From: Tannerellaceae bacterium
GTDB lineage: Bacteria > Bacteroidota > Bacteroidia > Bacteroidales > Tannerellaceae
Reading direction: 5' to 3'
Assembly (NCBI GenBank): GCA_031279915.1
Contig: JAITHO010000199.1
Coordinates: forward strand, 1 to 9,388
Length of the DNA stretch: 9,388 bases
Made by a program: the position numbers and the translations under genes. Positions 1 to 7,786 of this stretch are shown piece after piece; the first letter of the stretch is position 1, and each line of letters begins with the position of its first letter. A model generated the notes under the pieces. The model searched no databases. It saw only the letters and a program-made list of their open reading frames with translations, and was not told the origin of the DNA.

Positions 1-205
1 TTTTCCCTGGAGCCATTCACAGACGTAAAAAGCTTGCGAGATTTTCCATGGAGCCATTCACAGACGTAAAAAGCTTGCGAGATTTTCCCTGGAGCTATTC
101 ACAGACGTAAAAAGCTTGCGAGATTTTCCCTGGAGTTATTCACAGACATAAAAAGCTTGCGAGATTTTCCCTGGAGCTTTTTATAGATGTAAATGGCTTG
201 CGAGA
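1..205. repeat. Tandem array of five 41-bp repeats
   Basis: Five head-to-tail 41-bp units lie at 1-41, 42-82, 83-123, 124-164 and 165-205; the array may continue to the left of the window. Each unit reads TTTTCCCTGGAGCCATTCAC, then AGACGTAAAAAGCTTGCGAG, then A. Units 1 to 3 are nearly identical, unit 4 has a few changes, and unit 5 is the most diverged, so the array decays towards the gene at 485. The block GCTTGCGAGA is kept in all five units. Because 41 is not a multiple of three, the array cannot encode a periodic peptide and is best read as non-coding. Its function is unknown. Confidence 0.95.
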
Positions 206-436
206 TTTCGATTTGCCCCAAAAACATATTCCGCGCGCTTCAATTTGCAATCGGCATGCAATAAACATCACAGAGATTTTCAGGCGGCAATCGGACATCC
301 TAAATGAGGCAAGAATATGTTTAGCCGAAAATTATCGCTATCAATTCTATTTATTTTTTGCTCCGAATTTATGCGACAGAAATTGCAGCAAACAAAATTT
401 TGTTGCTTGCGAATCGGTATTTTAACAACTGATATG
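206..436. other. AT-rich intergenic spacer with a dyad
   Basis: No convincing gene is seen between the repeat array and the promoter of the GT51 gene. Open frames here start inside the repeats or run antisense to the next gene, and their translations look like random AT-rich sequence. The one structured item is a perfect 14-bp palindrome, AACAAAATTTTGTT, at 391-404. It is flanked by further interrupted symmetry (GCAG/CAA on the left, TTG/CTTGC on the right). It lies about 35 bp upstream of the predicted -33 element, where an operator could sit, but nothing else supports a regulatory role. Confidence 0.5.
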
Positions 437-465
437 CTTGTATGAAAAATATAATTGTATCTTTG
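437..465 (+). promoter_or_regulatory. Bacteroidota-type promoter of the GT51 gene
   Basis: TATCTTTG at 458-465 is an exact match to the Bacteroidota -7 consensus TAnnTTTG. CTTG at 437-440 matches three of four bases of the -33 TTTG, with a 17-bp spacer, somewhat short of the usual 19 or so. Transcription would begin near 472, leaving a leader of about 13 nt before the ATG at 485. An in-frame TTG at 455 overlaps this promoter, which argues against it as the start codon. Confidence 0.55.
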
Positions 466-484
466 GGCAATATTTAAAATCATT

Positions 485-2389
485 ATGAAAAACAGATTCG
501 TAGAACAAACAAATAACCGGTTTATGCCAAAAGTGTTGATTATCATTTTGGCAGTTCTTGTTTTCATTTTTTGTATATGGGCCGTATTATCGTTCGCAGC
601 TCGACGGTTAGTCGACAGGCGTCTGGAGCGAATAGAGAGCGCATATAATCTTCAGATTAGCTATGGCTCGGTGTCGCTAATAGGATTTAGCGGAATCAGT
701 CTGAATGACGTTACGTTTGTCCCGGCGCGATCGTCGATACGTTTCAGCGCCCGCAGTTTCAAGATCTATACAAATTTCATCAAGCCCTCTGAACAAGGCT
801 ACGAAATCAAGAGCTTCAACGTAATCGACATGCAAGTGTACCTCTCTGCAGGCTCATCGTCGGGCATGGAATCAGGCGGCGGCAGCGGCAGTCCGAACTA
901 TGCAAATATGGTTCGCGAACTCTTCGACGGCCTTTCGGGAGTATTCCCAAATTTGCCTCCGGAGGTTTCCATACAAGGCTTACGGCTCATTTACAATAGT
1001 CGCGGCGATCTGGCATCAGATTACTACATTCCCTCGGTTCGGATCTCCAACTATGGCTTCGTTGCTCGCATGCAAAACGAGAGCCGAGCCTCGGAGAGCT
1101 GGATATGCAAGGGATCCTATAACCCTCGCGCCTCCAAGCTCAGCCTGCAGATGTATTCCGACAACAACTCGCAAATACAGCTCCCAATCCTCAAGCAACA
1201 GCTTAACGCCACCGTGCGGCTCGACACTCTGGCCCTCAACCTGCAAAGAATAACGGTTGGAAATGCCAAGCAAACCATTGTTGGAAAGATAGGCGTGAAA
1301 GGTTTGAGCATCGAGCAGCCAAGTTTGCACAGCGAACCGATCTTCTTCGACCAAGGCTTTGCCGGATTCCGCATCAACGTTGGCAAGAACTATATCGAAG
1401 TCGACAGCACAGGCACCAACGTTCGTTACAAGCGCTTACAATTCAATCCATATATCCTCCTTGTCAAGAATAAAGACTGGCGAATCAGAGCATCGCTCAA
1501 TAAGCCATACTTCCCAGCATCCGACTTCTTCAGCTCCTTGCCAGCCGGTTTGTTCAACACAATCGACGGCATGAAAGTGTCGGGAATGGTTTCGTACCAC
1601 CTTCTGTTCGACGTCGACCTTGCCAATATCGACAATCTCGTGTTCGAATCGTCGGCTCAAGCGAAGAACTTTAAGATACTATCGTATGGAAAAACGGATA
1701 TTAGCTTGATGAGCGATCCGTTCATACATAAAGTGTTCGACGGCGGAAAGAAAGTGCGCGAAATGGAAGTAGGCCCGGCCAGCGCCAACTTCACTCCAAT
1801 CGGCAAGCTTCCCAAAAACCTTGTGCAAGCCGTACTCGTTGCAGAGGATTACTCTTTCTATACCCACAAAGGATTTTACGACGAAGCCTTCGTTCGTTCC
1901 TGGAAAGAAAACCTGAAAGCGCGGCAGTTTATTCGCGGCGCCAGCACGCTGAGCATGCAAGTCGTGAAGAACGTTTTTCTCGGCCATAGCAAACTTATCT
2001 CTCGTAAGCTCGAAGAAATCATGATTGTATGGCTCATCGAAAACAATAAGCTTACGTCGAAGTCGCGCATGATGGAGGTTTATCTCAACATCATCGAATG
2101 GGGCCCCAACGTCTATGGCATCACAGAGGCATCGCGATACTATTTCATCAAAGAGCCATCAGCCCTGACGCTCAGCGAATGCATTTTCCTGGCCTACATC
2201 ATTCCTTCGCCAAAGAAGCTGAAAAGCAACTTCAACGGAATGCGGCCCAAGATGCAGTATTACGAATTTTTCGACGACACCATCAAGCGCATGAAGCGTC
2301 GCAGAGTAATCAGCAGCTACGAAGCTTCCAGAGCAGACGCCAACGTCAACTTCCGAGGCGCTGTGCTGAATCACTTAGATCAAAAGTAA
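485..2389 (+). CDS. Membrane-anchored GT51 peptidoglycan glycosyltransferase with AsmA-like N-terminal region
   Basis: The protein of 634 residues should polymerise lipid II into glycan strands on the outer face of the inner membrane. A short cytoplasmic tail is followed by one membrane segment at about residues 15-37. A long extracytoplasmic region follows, whose first part (about 45-90) resembles AsmA-type proteins. The GT51 domain lies at about 420-600. Its motifs are visible: EDYSFYTHKG with catalytic Glu454, GASTLSMQVVKNVF from residue 485, then RKLEE and EVYLNIIEWG. There is no penicillin-binding transpeptidase domain, so it is monofunctional like MtgA but more than twice as long. ATG 485 was preferred over TTG 455, which lies in the promoter; ATG 524 is possible and would begin almost at the membrane segment. 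The gene appears monocistronic. The GT51 call is firm; the AsmA-like label for the middle is tentative. Confidence 0.87.
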   Translation: MKNRFVEQTNNRFMPKVLIIILAVLVFIFCIWAVLSFAARRLVDRRLERIESAYNLQISYGSVSLIGFSGISLNDVTFVPARSSIRFSARSFKIYTNFIKPSEQGYEIKSFNVIDMQVYLSAGSSSGMESGGGSGSPNYANMVRELFDGLSGVFPNLPPEVSIQGLRLIYNSRGDLASDYYIPSVRISNYGFVARMQNESRASESWICKGSYNPRASKLSLQMYSDNNSQIQLPILKQQLNATVRLDTLALNLQRITVGNAKQTIVGKIGVKGLSIEQPSLHSEPIFFDQGFAGFRINVGKNYIEVDSTGTNVRYKRLQFNPYILLVKNKDWRIRASLNKPYFPASDFFSSLPAGLFNTIDGMKVSGMVSYHLLFDVDLANIDNLVFESSAQAKNFKILSYGKTDISLMSDPFIHKVFDGGKKVREMEVGPASANFTPIGKLPKNLVQAVLVAEDYSFYTHKGFYDEAFVRSWKENLKARQFIRGASTLSMQVVKNVFLGHSKLISRKLEEIMIVWLIENNKLTSKSRMMEVYLNIIEWGPNVYGITEASRYYFIKEPSALTLSECIFLAYIIPSPKKLKSNFNGMRPKMQYYEFFDDTIKRMKRRRVISSYEASRADANVNFRGAVLNHLDQK

Positions 2390-2407
2390 TCGCGAGCGTG
2401 CGGCAAT

Positions 2408-2451
2408 AACAAACACGGAGGAAACAGGATTCTGCTTCCTCCGTGTTTGTT
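2408..2451. terminator. Bidirectional hairpin terminator
   Basis: Two perfect 16-bp arms (AACAAACACGGAGGAA and its complement) at 2408-2423 and 2436-2451 enclose a 12-nt loop. The arm ends are T-rich on both strands (TGTTTGTT), though no long U tract follows. The hairpin starts 19 bp after the stop codon of the GT51 gene, between convergent transcription units, so it probably ends transcripts from both sides. Confidence 0.85.
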
Positions 2452-2467
2452 TCAAGCCATTCGATCG

Positions 2468-2653
2468 CTATCTTGGCTTGATGATGCTGTAATAATGCAT
2501 ATCGACGATCTGCCCGTTCTTTATCGCCGCCTGTTTTAATATAGCTTCGAGCTCAAATCCTGCTTTCTGTAATACTTTTTGCGAGGCGATATTGTGATCG
2601 AATGGGGGGCGGGAGAGTTGCCATTCGCGAAGGATGAAAGTTCTGTGGTTCAT
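2468..2653 (-). pseudogene. C-terminal remnant of a GNAT-family acetyltransferase
   Basis: The open frame encodes 61 residues. From about residue 19 it matches the end of RimJ/RimL-like N-acetyltransferases: HNIASQKVLQKAGFELEA is the typical N-x-x-S-x-x-v-L-x-K-x-G-F acetyl-CoA-binding helix region, and it is followed by a closing D-M-H-Y-Y segment. Intact members are about 170-180 residues, so roughly three quarters is missing, including the core strands. The first 17 or so residues do not look like the family, and no upstream frame restores the missing part. A G6-C-G3 tract at 2604-2613 marks the edge of the recognisable homology and may be a site of slippage. The 85 bp between this remnant and the kinase gene are rich in G tracts and AT repeats. 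It is probably non-functional; a short expressed protein cannot be excluded. Confidence 0.6.
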
Positions 2654-2738
2654 TGTTGGCTATATTGATTATGGAAATTGGGGGGGTGCGGCGTATACAT
2701 ATATATAATGTATAGGGAAACTTGGGGGAGAGGGATCT

Positions 2739-3587
2739 TTATGGTCGGAAGTCTATGCGGACGCGGGTTCCTTCGTTCAGCACGGATGTGATGTTCACTT
2801 CGGCTCCGAAGGCTCGGAGGATGCGTATCGCAAGGCTCAATCCGATGCCGTTGCCCGAATATTCGCGGGTGTTGGATGCACGGTAGAAGGGTTGGAACAC
2901 CCGATCGATCTCCTCGGCTGGGATTCCTACTCCCTTGTCGATGACGTCGAGCACGGAGGCGCGCAGTCGCAGATCAACCGTCTCCGCCCCCGAATACTTC
3001 AGCGCATTGCCGATTATGTTCTCCAGCGCAGTTTTCAGCAATTCGAGATTTATCTCGAGCGTAAAGGCGAAGTTGTCCGGCGAGAAATTAATCCGGTCGC
3101 CATTGAACTGATGCATGATGAACTCGGCGAGTATCACCGATTCCGTTCCGCTCCTGAGTATCTCGCTATCTCCTTTGGAGAGGAATCGCAGATGCTGCAT
3201 CAGCCTTATGATGCGGCTCGCTTCCTTGTATATCCTGTTGATGGCCGACTTATATTCTGCCGGAGATCTATCCTTCATGAGCATGATCTCACATTCGCCC
3301 TGTATGGCTGTCAGAGGATTGTTGAGCTCATGGGAGGCATTCCCAACGAAGGCTTTTTCGCTTTGATAGGCTCGGTCGATGCGCTCGATTATTTGGCGAG
3401 CCAGTCGCTGCCCAAGCGCATATACCGCCAGAGCTTCAACGGTTATCGATCCCGCAGCCAGGATTATCTTAGCCCAAAGAGGCATGTTGGGAAGCAGAAT
3501 TACAGGGAGGAAGAAGAGCGCCGAGCCGAGAGCCGTTATCCCAATCATGGCCGACGTATAGCGAGAGGTCGATTGCTGCCGCTTCAT
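2739..3587 (-). CDS. Sensor histidine kinase with two membrane segments and almost no periplasmic loop
   Basis: This 282-residue protein should autophosphorylate and pass phosphate to the regulator encoded just upstream. Two hydrophobic segments (about 13-33 and 37-59) are joined by only a few residues, so there is no room for an extracytoplasmic sensor domain. The HisKA domain follows, with the H-box SHELNNPLT and phospho-accepting His86. The ATPase domain has an N-box (ENIIGNALKYS, Asn190/Asn194), a G1 box (DKGVGI from Asp217), an F-box (FQPFYRAS) and a G2 box (GNGIGL at 245-250). All key residues are present. The ATG at 3587 overlaps the regulator's TGA as ATGA, indicating translational coupling. 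A longer in-frame extension to 3869 would lie inside the regulator gene and has no domain content. Sensors with such short loops usually detect signals in the membrane or through a partner protein; the stimulus here is unknown. Confidence 0.93.
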   Translation of the reverse strand: MKRQQSTSRYTSAMIGITALGSALFFLPVILLPNMPLWAKIILAAGSITVEALAVYALGQRLARQIIERIDRAYQSEKAFVGNASHELNNPLTAIQGECEIMLMKDRSPAEYKSAINRIYKEASRIIRLMQHLRFLSKGDSEILRSGTESVILAEFIMHQFNGDRINFSPDNFAFTLEINLELLKTALENIIGNALKYSGAETVDLRLRASVLDVIDKGVGIPAEEIDRVFQPFYRASNTREYSGNGIGLSLAIRILRAFGAEVNITSVLNEGTRVRIDFRP

Positions 3588-4264
3588 TCTTCTAGGCGAT
3601 AACCCAGGCCGGGGACGGTATGAATGAGCTTGCGCTTGAAGTCTTTGTCGATCTTCGTTCGCAGATAATTGACGTAGACATCCACTATGTTCATGTTGCG
3701 GTCGGCTTCTTTGTCCCATACGTTGCGGATGATGTCGGGCCTTGAAACGGTGGATCCTTGATTGGCCAACAGATATTCCAGCAAGCGATATTCTCTGACG
3801 GTGAGATCTATTTGTTTGCTGCCGCGAAAGGCTCTGCGTCCTGAGGGATCGATCCTGAGGTCGTCGCACGAGAGTTGTGCGTCGGGCGTTTGTTCGATGC
3901 GGGGCCTCCGGAGCAATGCTCCGATGCGGGCTTCGAGTTCGCGGAAGCTGAAGGGTTTTGACAGATAGTCATCGGCGCCTGCCTCGAGTCCCTTGACGAT
4001 GTCTTCGGTTGTTCCCAGCGCTGTGAGCATTATCACCGGCGAATTATATCCGAAGGAGGCCCTGTATGCTGCGCAAAGTTCGAGCCCGTTCATGCCTGGC
4101 ATGATGACGTCGAGCAGCAGCAGATCGAAGGGCTCTTGCTGGAGTATCTCCCATGCCTCGGCTCCGTTGGAAGCCGTTCGCAGCTCGTGATCGAACTCGG
4201 TCAGCCCTCTTTCGATGAAAGAAGCGATGTTGACTTCATCTTCGGCGAGCAGGATCTTTGCCAT
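3584..4264 (-). CDS. OmpR-family DNA-binding response regulator
   Basis: The 226-residue protein has the OmpR/PhoB architecture. The receiver domain (about 3-118) contains the acidic pair Glu8/Asp9, phospho-acceptor Asp52 in LLLLDVIMPGMNG, switch Thr81 and Lys103 in KPFSF. The winged-helix DNA-binding domain (about 128-225) has the typical LTVREYRLLEYLL and VDVYVNYLRTKID segments and ends in HTVPGLGYRLEE. ATG 4264 was chosen because it starts right at the receiver domain and lies 14 bp after the stop codon of the M23 gene. An upstream ATG at 4321 would overlap that gene and add a tail of no recognisable kind. The gene is followed by its cognate kinase with a 4-bp overlap. Targets are not evident; the operon, and hence autoregulation, is a reasonable guess. 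Confidence 0.94.
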   Translation of the reverse strand: MAKILLAEDEVNIASFIERGLTEFDHELRTASNGAEAWEILQQEPFDLLLLDVIMPGMNGLELCAAYRASFGYNSPVIMLTALGTTEDIVKGLEAGADDYLSKPFSFRELEARIGALLRRPRIEQTPDAQLSCDDLRIDPSGRRAFRGSKQIDLTVREYRLLEYLLANQGSTVSRPDIIRNVWDKEADRNMNIVDVYVNYLRTKIDKDFKRKLIHTVPGLGYRLEE

Positions 4265-4278
4265 TTTGTTGCTGGGGC

Positions 4279-5979
4279 TCACCAGTTGAAGCTGTCCTCG
4301 TAAACGCTCTTGTTGCCGCAAGCGTCGGTGAGGATGAAGGCGAGCTTATGTTTGCCGCGGGATAAGCGGGAGGGATCGAATTGGTAGGTTGCGAGAGAGC
4401 GCTTGCCGTCGAGTTCGAAGAGGGCATATTTGCCGTCGATCTCTCCGCGATATGTTTGGATGCCGCTGAGATTGTCGGATATGCGTATGCTGATTGTTTG
4501 CTTGGATACCCATGTTTTGGGGTTTACCGGTTTGCTTTCCGGAGGGGTTTGATCGGCCATCACGGTATGGGCTCCCAGCTCGCGGATGGATGCTTCTATC
4601 CATCCGTTTGAATATTTGCCGCCTATCCAAACTGCGCGATTGCCTTGCAGACGAACTATCCCGTACTTGCTTTTATCTACTAAGCTGTCTTTTTCCAGCC
4701 GAATTGAGAGCTGTGCGCTTTCGTGCAGCGGCACGTAGGTTTCGTGGAGATAGTGCACTGCCGAGAGGGCCGACGGATTATCGCTGCCGACGGCATATCT
4801 GAAGCGGAAGCTCTTATACAGATTGCCATCCGGAATCGCCAGCCTTACGCCTTTCGCCCCGAAGCGATTTTCGCCCCGCCAATGGAAGAGCTCGCTGCCG
4901 GCGGTATCTTCCGGAGCGATGGCTTGACGCTTGCCGTTGACGACGAAGGTTTGCTTGCTTTGATTGCCGTAGGCATCTCTCGCGATATATGTGATGCGGT
5001 ACTGACGCTCTTCGTTGACGAGCAGGATGCCGCGATTGAGGGCGTTCAGGCTGTGCAGGCGATTGCCGGGTTCGATGAAGCTTTTCATGAAGAAGGCTCG
5101 ATTGTTGCGCCACTGAAGGGGGTCGATAAAGGAGTTGATGTATCGCGTATCGGGCCAGATGGAGAAGCTATCGAGCTTGCTGTTGAAAACTATTTTGCCG
5201 TCAACGCCCATGATGATTTGCTGCACTCCGTAGATGTTGGTTGTGCCGTCCATGTAGTCGTATGCTTTGAGAGCGATGCCTATTTCGCCCCATACGTTTG
5301 CTGTACCTGAAATGGTTTGGGTTCCTTCTTTTGATCGTCCGATCTTGAGTTCCAGCGGCGAGCTTCCGCCGTTGACTGCTCCTTTGCCTTCCAGGGGATA
5401 TACCATGAAGGCGTCGATGCGCGGGGGGCGGGTATCGCTTATCATTCCTTTATAATATCGAAGGGGATCGACGACGGCGTCGGTTTCCGAATCCCGCACT
5501 TCAAAGTGGAGGTGCGGGCCGCCTGAGCTGCCGGAGTTTCCGGAGAGGGCTATCAAGTCGCCTTTGGATACGGGGAATACATCGGCTGCGAGGCTTATAT
5601 CTACCGAAAAATCTTCTTGCTCGTACTGTAAGTCTTTCACGTAGGCGGCTATCTTGTCTGAAAATCTTTGTAGATGTCCGTACACGGTTTTCAGGCCGCT
5701 GGGATGAACCAGGTAGAGGGCGTTGCCGAATCCCCAGGGGCTTACAACGATGCGAGCGACGTATCCATCGTCAACGGCCCTGACAGCTTTTCCTTCCACG
5801 GCCATCGTTTTCAGATCTATACCCGAATGAAAATGATTGGTGCGCAGCTCGCCGAAGTTGCCGCTTAGCAGAATGGGGATGTCAAGCGGATTCCGCATCT
5901 TCGGCTCCCTATCCTGCGCGCCCATAGCGATAGCCGCGGCAAGCATTGCAATCAAAAGTATTATCCTCAAAATATTCAT
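4279..5979 (-). CDS. Exported M23 (LytM-type) metallopeptidase with long C-terminal region
   Basis: The 566-residue protein begins with a signal peptide (about 1-21, cleavage likely near AMGA-Q). The M23 domain occupies about 40-175 and keeps the full catalytic set: HSGID giving zinc ligands His51 and Asp55, YGHL with His102, and HLH with His156 and ligand His158. Enzymes of this fold are zinc endopeptidases that cleave peptide cross-links of peptidoglycan, so the protein should act in the periplasm on the cell wall. Residues 180-566 are predicted mostly beta-strand; the last 90 or so (ISIRISDNLSGI onward) resemble an immunoglobulin-like module often seen in surface or periplasmic proteins. 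The gene starts 6 bp after the proS stop and ends 14 bp before the regulator gene. An active enzyme is likely because no catalytic residue is missing; a regulatory role cannot be excluded. Confidence 0.92.
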   Translation of the reverse strand: MNILRIILLIAMLAAAIAMGAQDREPKMRNPLDIPILLSGNFGELRTNHFHSGIDLKTMAVEGKAVRAVDDGYVARIVVSPWGFGNALYLVHPSGLKTVYGHLQRFSDKIAAYVKDLQYEQEDFSVDISLAADVFPVSKGDLIALSGNSGSSGGPHLHFEVRDSETDAVVDPLRYYKGMISDTRPPRIDAFMVYPLEGKGAVNGGSSPLELKIGRSKEGTQTISGTANVWGEIGIALKAYDYMDGTTNIYGVQQIIMGVDGKIVFNSKLDSFSIWPDTRYINSFIDPLQWRNNRAFFMKSFIEPGNRLHSLNALNRGILLVNEERQYRITYIARDAYGNQSKQTFVVNGKRQAIAPEDTAGSELFHWRGENRFGAKGVRLAIPDGNLYKSFRFRYAVGSDNPSALSAVHYLHETYVPLHESAQLSIRLEKDSLVDKSKYGIVRLQGNRAVWIGGKYSNGWIEASIRELGAHTVMADQTPPESKPVNPKTWVSKQTISIRISDNLSGIQTYRGEIDGKYALFELDGKRSLATYQFDPSRLSRGKHKLAFILTDACGNKSVYEDSFNW

Positions 5980-5985
5980 CGAGCC

Positions 5986-7467
5986 TTAATATGACCTTGC
6001 GAACAGAACCCTGCGCTCTGATGGCTGGCCTGTGAGAACGCATTGTCCAGGGGTCATATCTCCCTCAAAAGGAATGCAGCGAATAGTGGCCTTCGTGTCG
6101 TTTTTGATCTGCTCCTCCGTTGCCGCCGAGCCGTCCCAATGCGCCATGACGAAAAATCCCTCCTCAATTTTCGCCTTAAATTCATCGTACGAATTAACAT
6201 TAACGATTCGCTTGGCGCGGAAATCGAAAGCCTTGCAATAGATGTTATTCTGTATATCGCTCAGCAGTTTTTGCACCCTGAGCTCAATGCCATCCTGCGG
6301 AACAGTTTCCTTGCTGAGCATGTCGCGTCGCATCACCTCCACCGTACCGTTCTCCATATCTCGCCCGCCGATGGCCAGCCGTACCGGAACGCCTTTCAGC
6401 TCATACTCGGCAAACTTCCATCCCGGCTTGCGATTGTCGGAATCATCATATTTCACGCTGATGCCCATCTGGCGAAGCCTGGCAGCAATGGCGTTGGCCC
6501 GCTCGCTAATCTGCCCAAGCTGCTCTTCGCTTTTATATATCGGAATAATAACGACCTGGATGGGAGCAAGCCGCGGCGGCAGCACCAGCCCGTTGTCGTC
6601 GGAGTGAGCCATGATCAGCGCGCCAACCAAGCGGGTTGAAACGCCCCACGACGTAGCCCAGGCATAATCCGTTTTGCCCTCGCGGTCGATGAAAGTAACA
6701 TCGAAAGCCCGTCCGAAATTTTGACCGAGAAAATGCGAAGTGCCGGCCTGCAAAGCCTTTCCGTCTTGCATCATCGCCTCGATGCAGTAAGTTTCGAGCG
6801 CTCCGGCAAAACGTTCGCTAGCCGTCTTCGCGCCGCGTATCACAGGCATCGCCATGAAATCCTGAGCGAAGCGAGCATAAACCCCAAGCATCCGCAACGT
6901 TTCCTCCTCGGCCTCCGCCTGAGTAGCATGGGCCGTATGACCTTCCTGCCAAAGAAATTCGGCCGTTCGGAGGAACAATCTTGTGCGCATCTCCCACCGC
7001 ATCACGTTAGCCCATTGATTAATCAGGATAGGCAAGTCGCGATACGACTGAATCCAGTTTCGATACGTGTGCCATATAATCGTTTCCGACGTAGGCCGTA
7101 TGATAAGCTCCTCCTCAAGCTTAGCCGCCGGGTCGACCACCACTCCGCTGCCATCAGGCGCATTCTTAAGCCGGTAGTGAGTAACCACCGCACATTCCTT
7201 CGCAAATCCCTCCACATGATCAGCCTCTCGGCTCATAAACGATTTAGGAATAAGTAGCGGAAAATACGCATTAGAGTGCCCCGTTTCCTTAAACATATCG
7301 TCGAGCGCGCGTTGCATATTCTCCCATATAGCATAACCGTACGGCTTGATAACCATACATCCGCGCACCGCCGAATTTTCAGCCAAATCAGCCTTAATAA
7401 CCAAGTCCTGGTACCATTGCGAGTAGTTTTCCTTTCGAGTCGTAAGCTCCTTCAATTCTTTTGCCAT
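5986..7467 (-). CDS. proS: Prolyl-tRNA synthetase, archaeal/eukaryotic-like (ProS type 3)
   Basis: This cytoplasmic class II aminoacyl-tRNA synthetase charges tRNA-Pro with proline using ATP. At 493 residues it has the length of the type without the inserted editing domain. Class II motif 1 lies around 47-74, the proline-recognition motif RPTSE at 124-128, motif 2 at about 157-180 ([18 protein letters not shown]) and motif 3 around 272-301 ([17 protein letters not shown], then PPRLAP). The anticodon-binding domain follows at about 303-400. The C-terminal zinc-type domain retains only Cys464 and Cys476, as I expect for Bacteroidota members, and the protein ends in the conserved tyrosine (RVLFARSY). 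The ATG at 7467 gives the normal N-terminus. The gene leads the four-gene operon, with the M23 gene starting 6 bp downstream. Confidence 0.97.
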   Translation of the reverse strand: MAKELKELTTRKENYSQWYQDLVIKADLAENSAVRGCMVIKPYGYAIWENMQRALDDMFKETGHSNAYFPLLIPKSFMSREADHVEGFAKECAVVTHYRLKNAPDGSGVVVDPAAKLEEELIIRPTSETIIWHTYRNWIQSYRDLPILINQWANVMRWEMRTRLFLRTAEFLWQEGHTAHATQAEAEEETLRMLGVYARFAQDFMAMPVIRGAKTASERFAGALETYCIEAMMQDGKALQAGTSHFLGQNFGRAFDVTFIDREGKTDYAWATSWGVSTRLVGALIMAHSDDNGLVLPPRLAPIQVVIIPIYKSEEQLGQISERANAIAARLRQMGISVKYDDSDNRKPGWKFAEYELKGVPVRLAIGGRDMENGTVEVMRRDMLSKETVPQDGIELRVQKLLSDIQNNIYCKAFDFRAKRIVNVNSYDEFKAKIEEGFFVMAHWDGSAATEEQIKNDTKATIRCIPFEGDMTPGQCVLTGQPSERRVLFARSY

Positions 7468-7710
7468 AATGATTATAATTATTTATTTGAATTTTATGAG
7501 CGCGAAGGTAAGATTTTTTAGGTGATAAATGCCGTAGCCACGCGGCAACAGCCACATTTCAGCCCCCTCCCTACGCCAATCCCGTCAGCCCTTGCCGCTT
7601 GGGGAATCTTTGATCCCCTACCCCATCCCGCCAAAAAAAGGAGGTCATTCTCGCCAGCCATGTAAGTTATTCCCGCCTCCGCCATTACGAAAGGACGGAG
7701 GCGGCGCATA
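7468..7710. other. Intergenic spacer between proS and the DUF6261-like gene
   Basis: No gene is supported here: the only long frame (minus strand, 7518-7748) runs through hairpins and has an unlikely, cysteine- and arginine-rich translation. Two inverted repeats are visible. At 7601-7618, GGGGAATC and GATCCCC form a short stem with one bulged base. At 7673-7704, perfect 9-bp arms CCGCCTCCG/CGGAGGCGG flank a 14-nt loop. Neither is followed by a T tract on either strand. They may reinforce termination from the upstream gene or shape the proS leader. Confidence 0.45.
7503..7510 (-). promoter_or_regulatory. Possible -7 element of the proS operon
   Basis: Read on the minus strand this is TACCTTCG, one mismatch from TAnnTTTG, 35 nt upstream of the proS ATG. 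No good -33 TTTG is found at the expected distance, so the call is weak. A promoter is expected in this gap because a terminator precedes it. Confidence 0.25.
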
Positions 7711-7743
7711 AAAAAAGCTGCCAGATATCTCATCCAACAGCTT
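7711..7743 (-). terminator. Intrinsic terminator of the DUF6261-like gene
   Basis: On the minus strand, AAGCTG and CAGCTT form a 6-bp stem around a 17-nt loop, directly followed by a run of T residues (seven in all). It lies about 45 nt after the stop codon at 7787. The stem is short but the T tract is in the right place. It separates this gene from the proS operon on the same strand. Confidence 0.65.
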
Positions 7744-7786
7744 GTCAATACAAACCTTTAAATTAAAAAAAATGAGTATGTCTCAA

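Noticed and set aside
1..205. CRISPR array
   Set aside because: Units are contiguous 41-bp repeats without variable spacers, and no cas gene is present.
198..425. Plus-strand open frame of 75 codons
   Set aside because: It begins in the last repeat unit, has no family resemblance, and lies in an AT-rich spacer upstream of a promoter.
455..484. TTG start giving a 10-residue longer GT51 protein
   Set aside because: The TTG overlaps the predicted -7 promoter element, so it would lie upstream of the transcription start.
2694..2714. Hairpin TATACAT/ATGTATA downstream of the kinase gene as a terminator
   Set aside because: The stem is only 7 AT pairs with no T tract; simple AT repeat composition explains it.
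3588..3869. N-terminal extension of the histidine kinase
   Set aside because: It is the shadow of the response regulator gene in another frame; the ATG at 3587 gives a complete kinase coupled by an ATGA overlap.
4723..5310. Plus-strand frame of 195 codons opposite the M23 gene
   Set aside because: It is antisense to a well-supported gene and its composition fits a mirrored reading of that gene.
7518..7748. Minus-strand open frame of 76 codons
   Set aside because: It spans the terminator and two hairpins and its translation has no recognisable domain.
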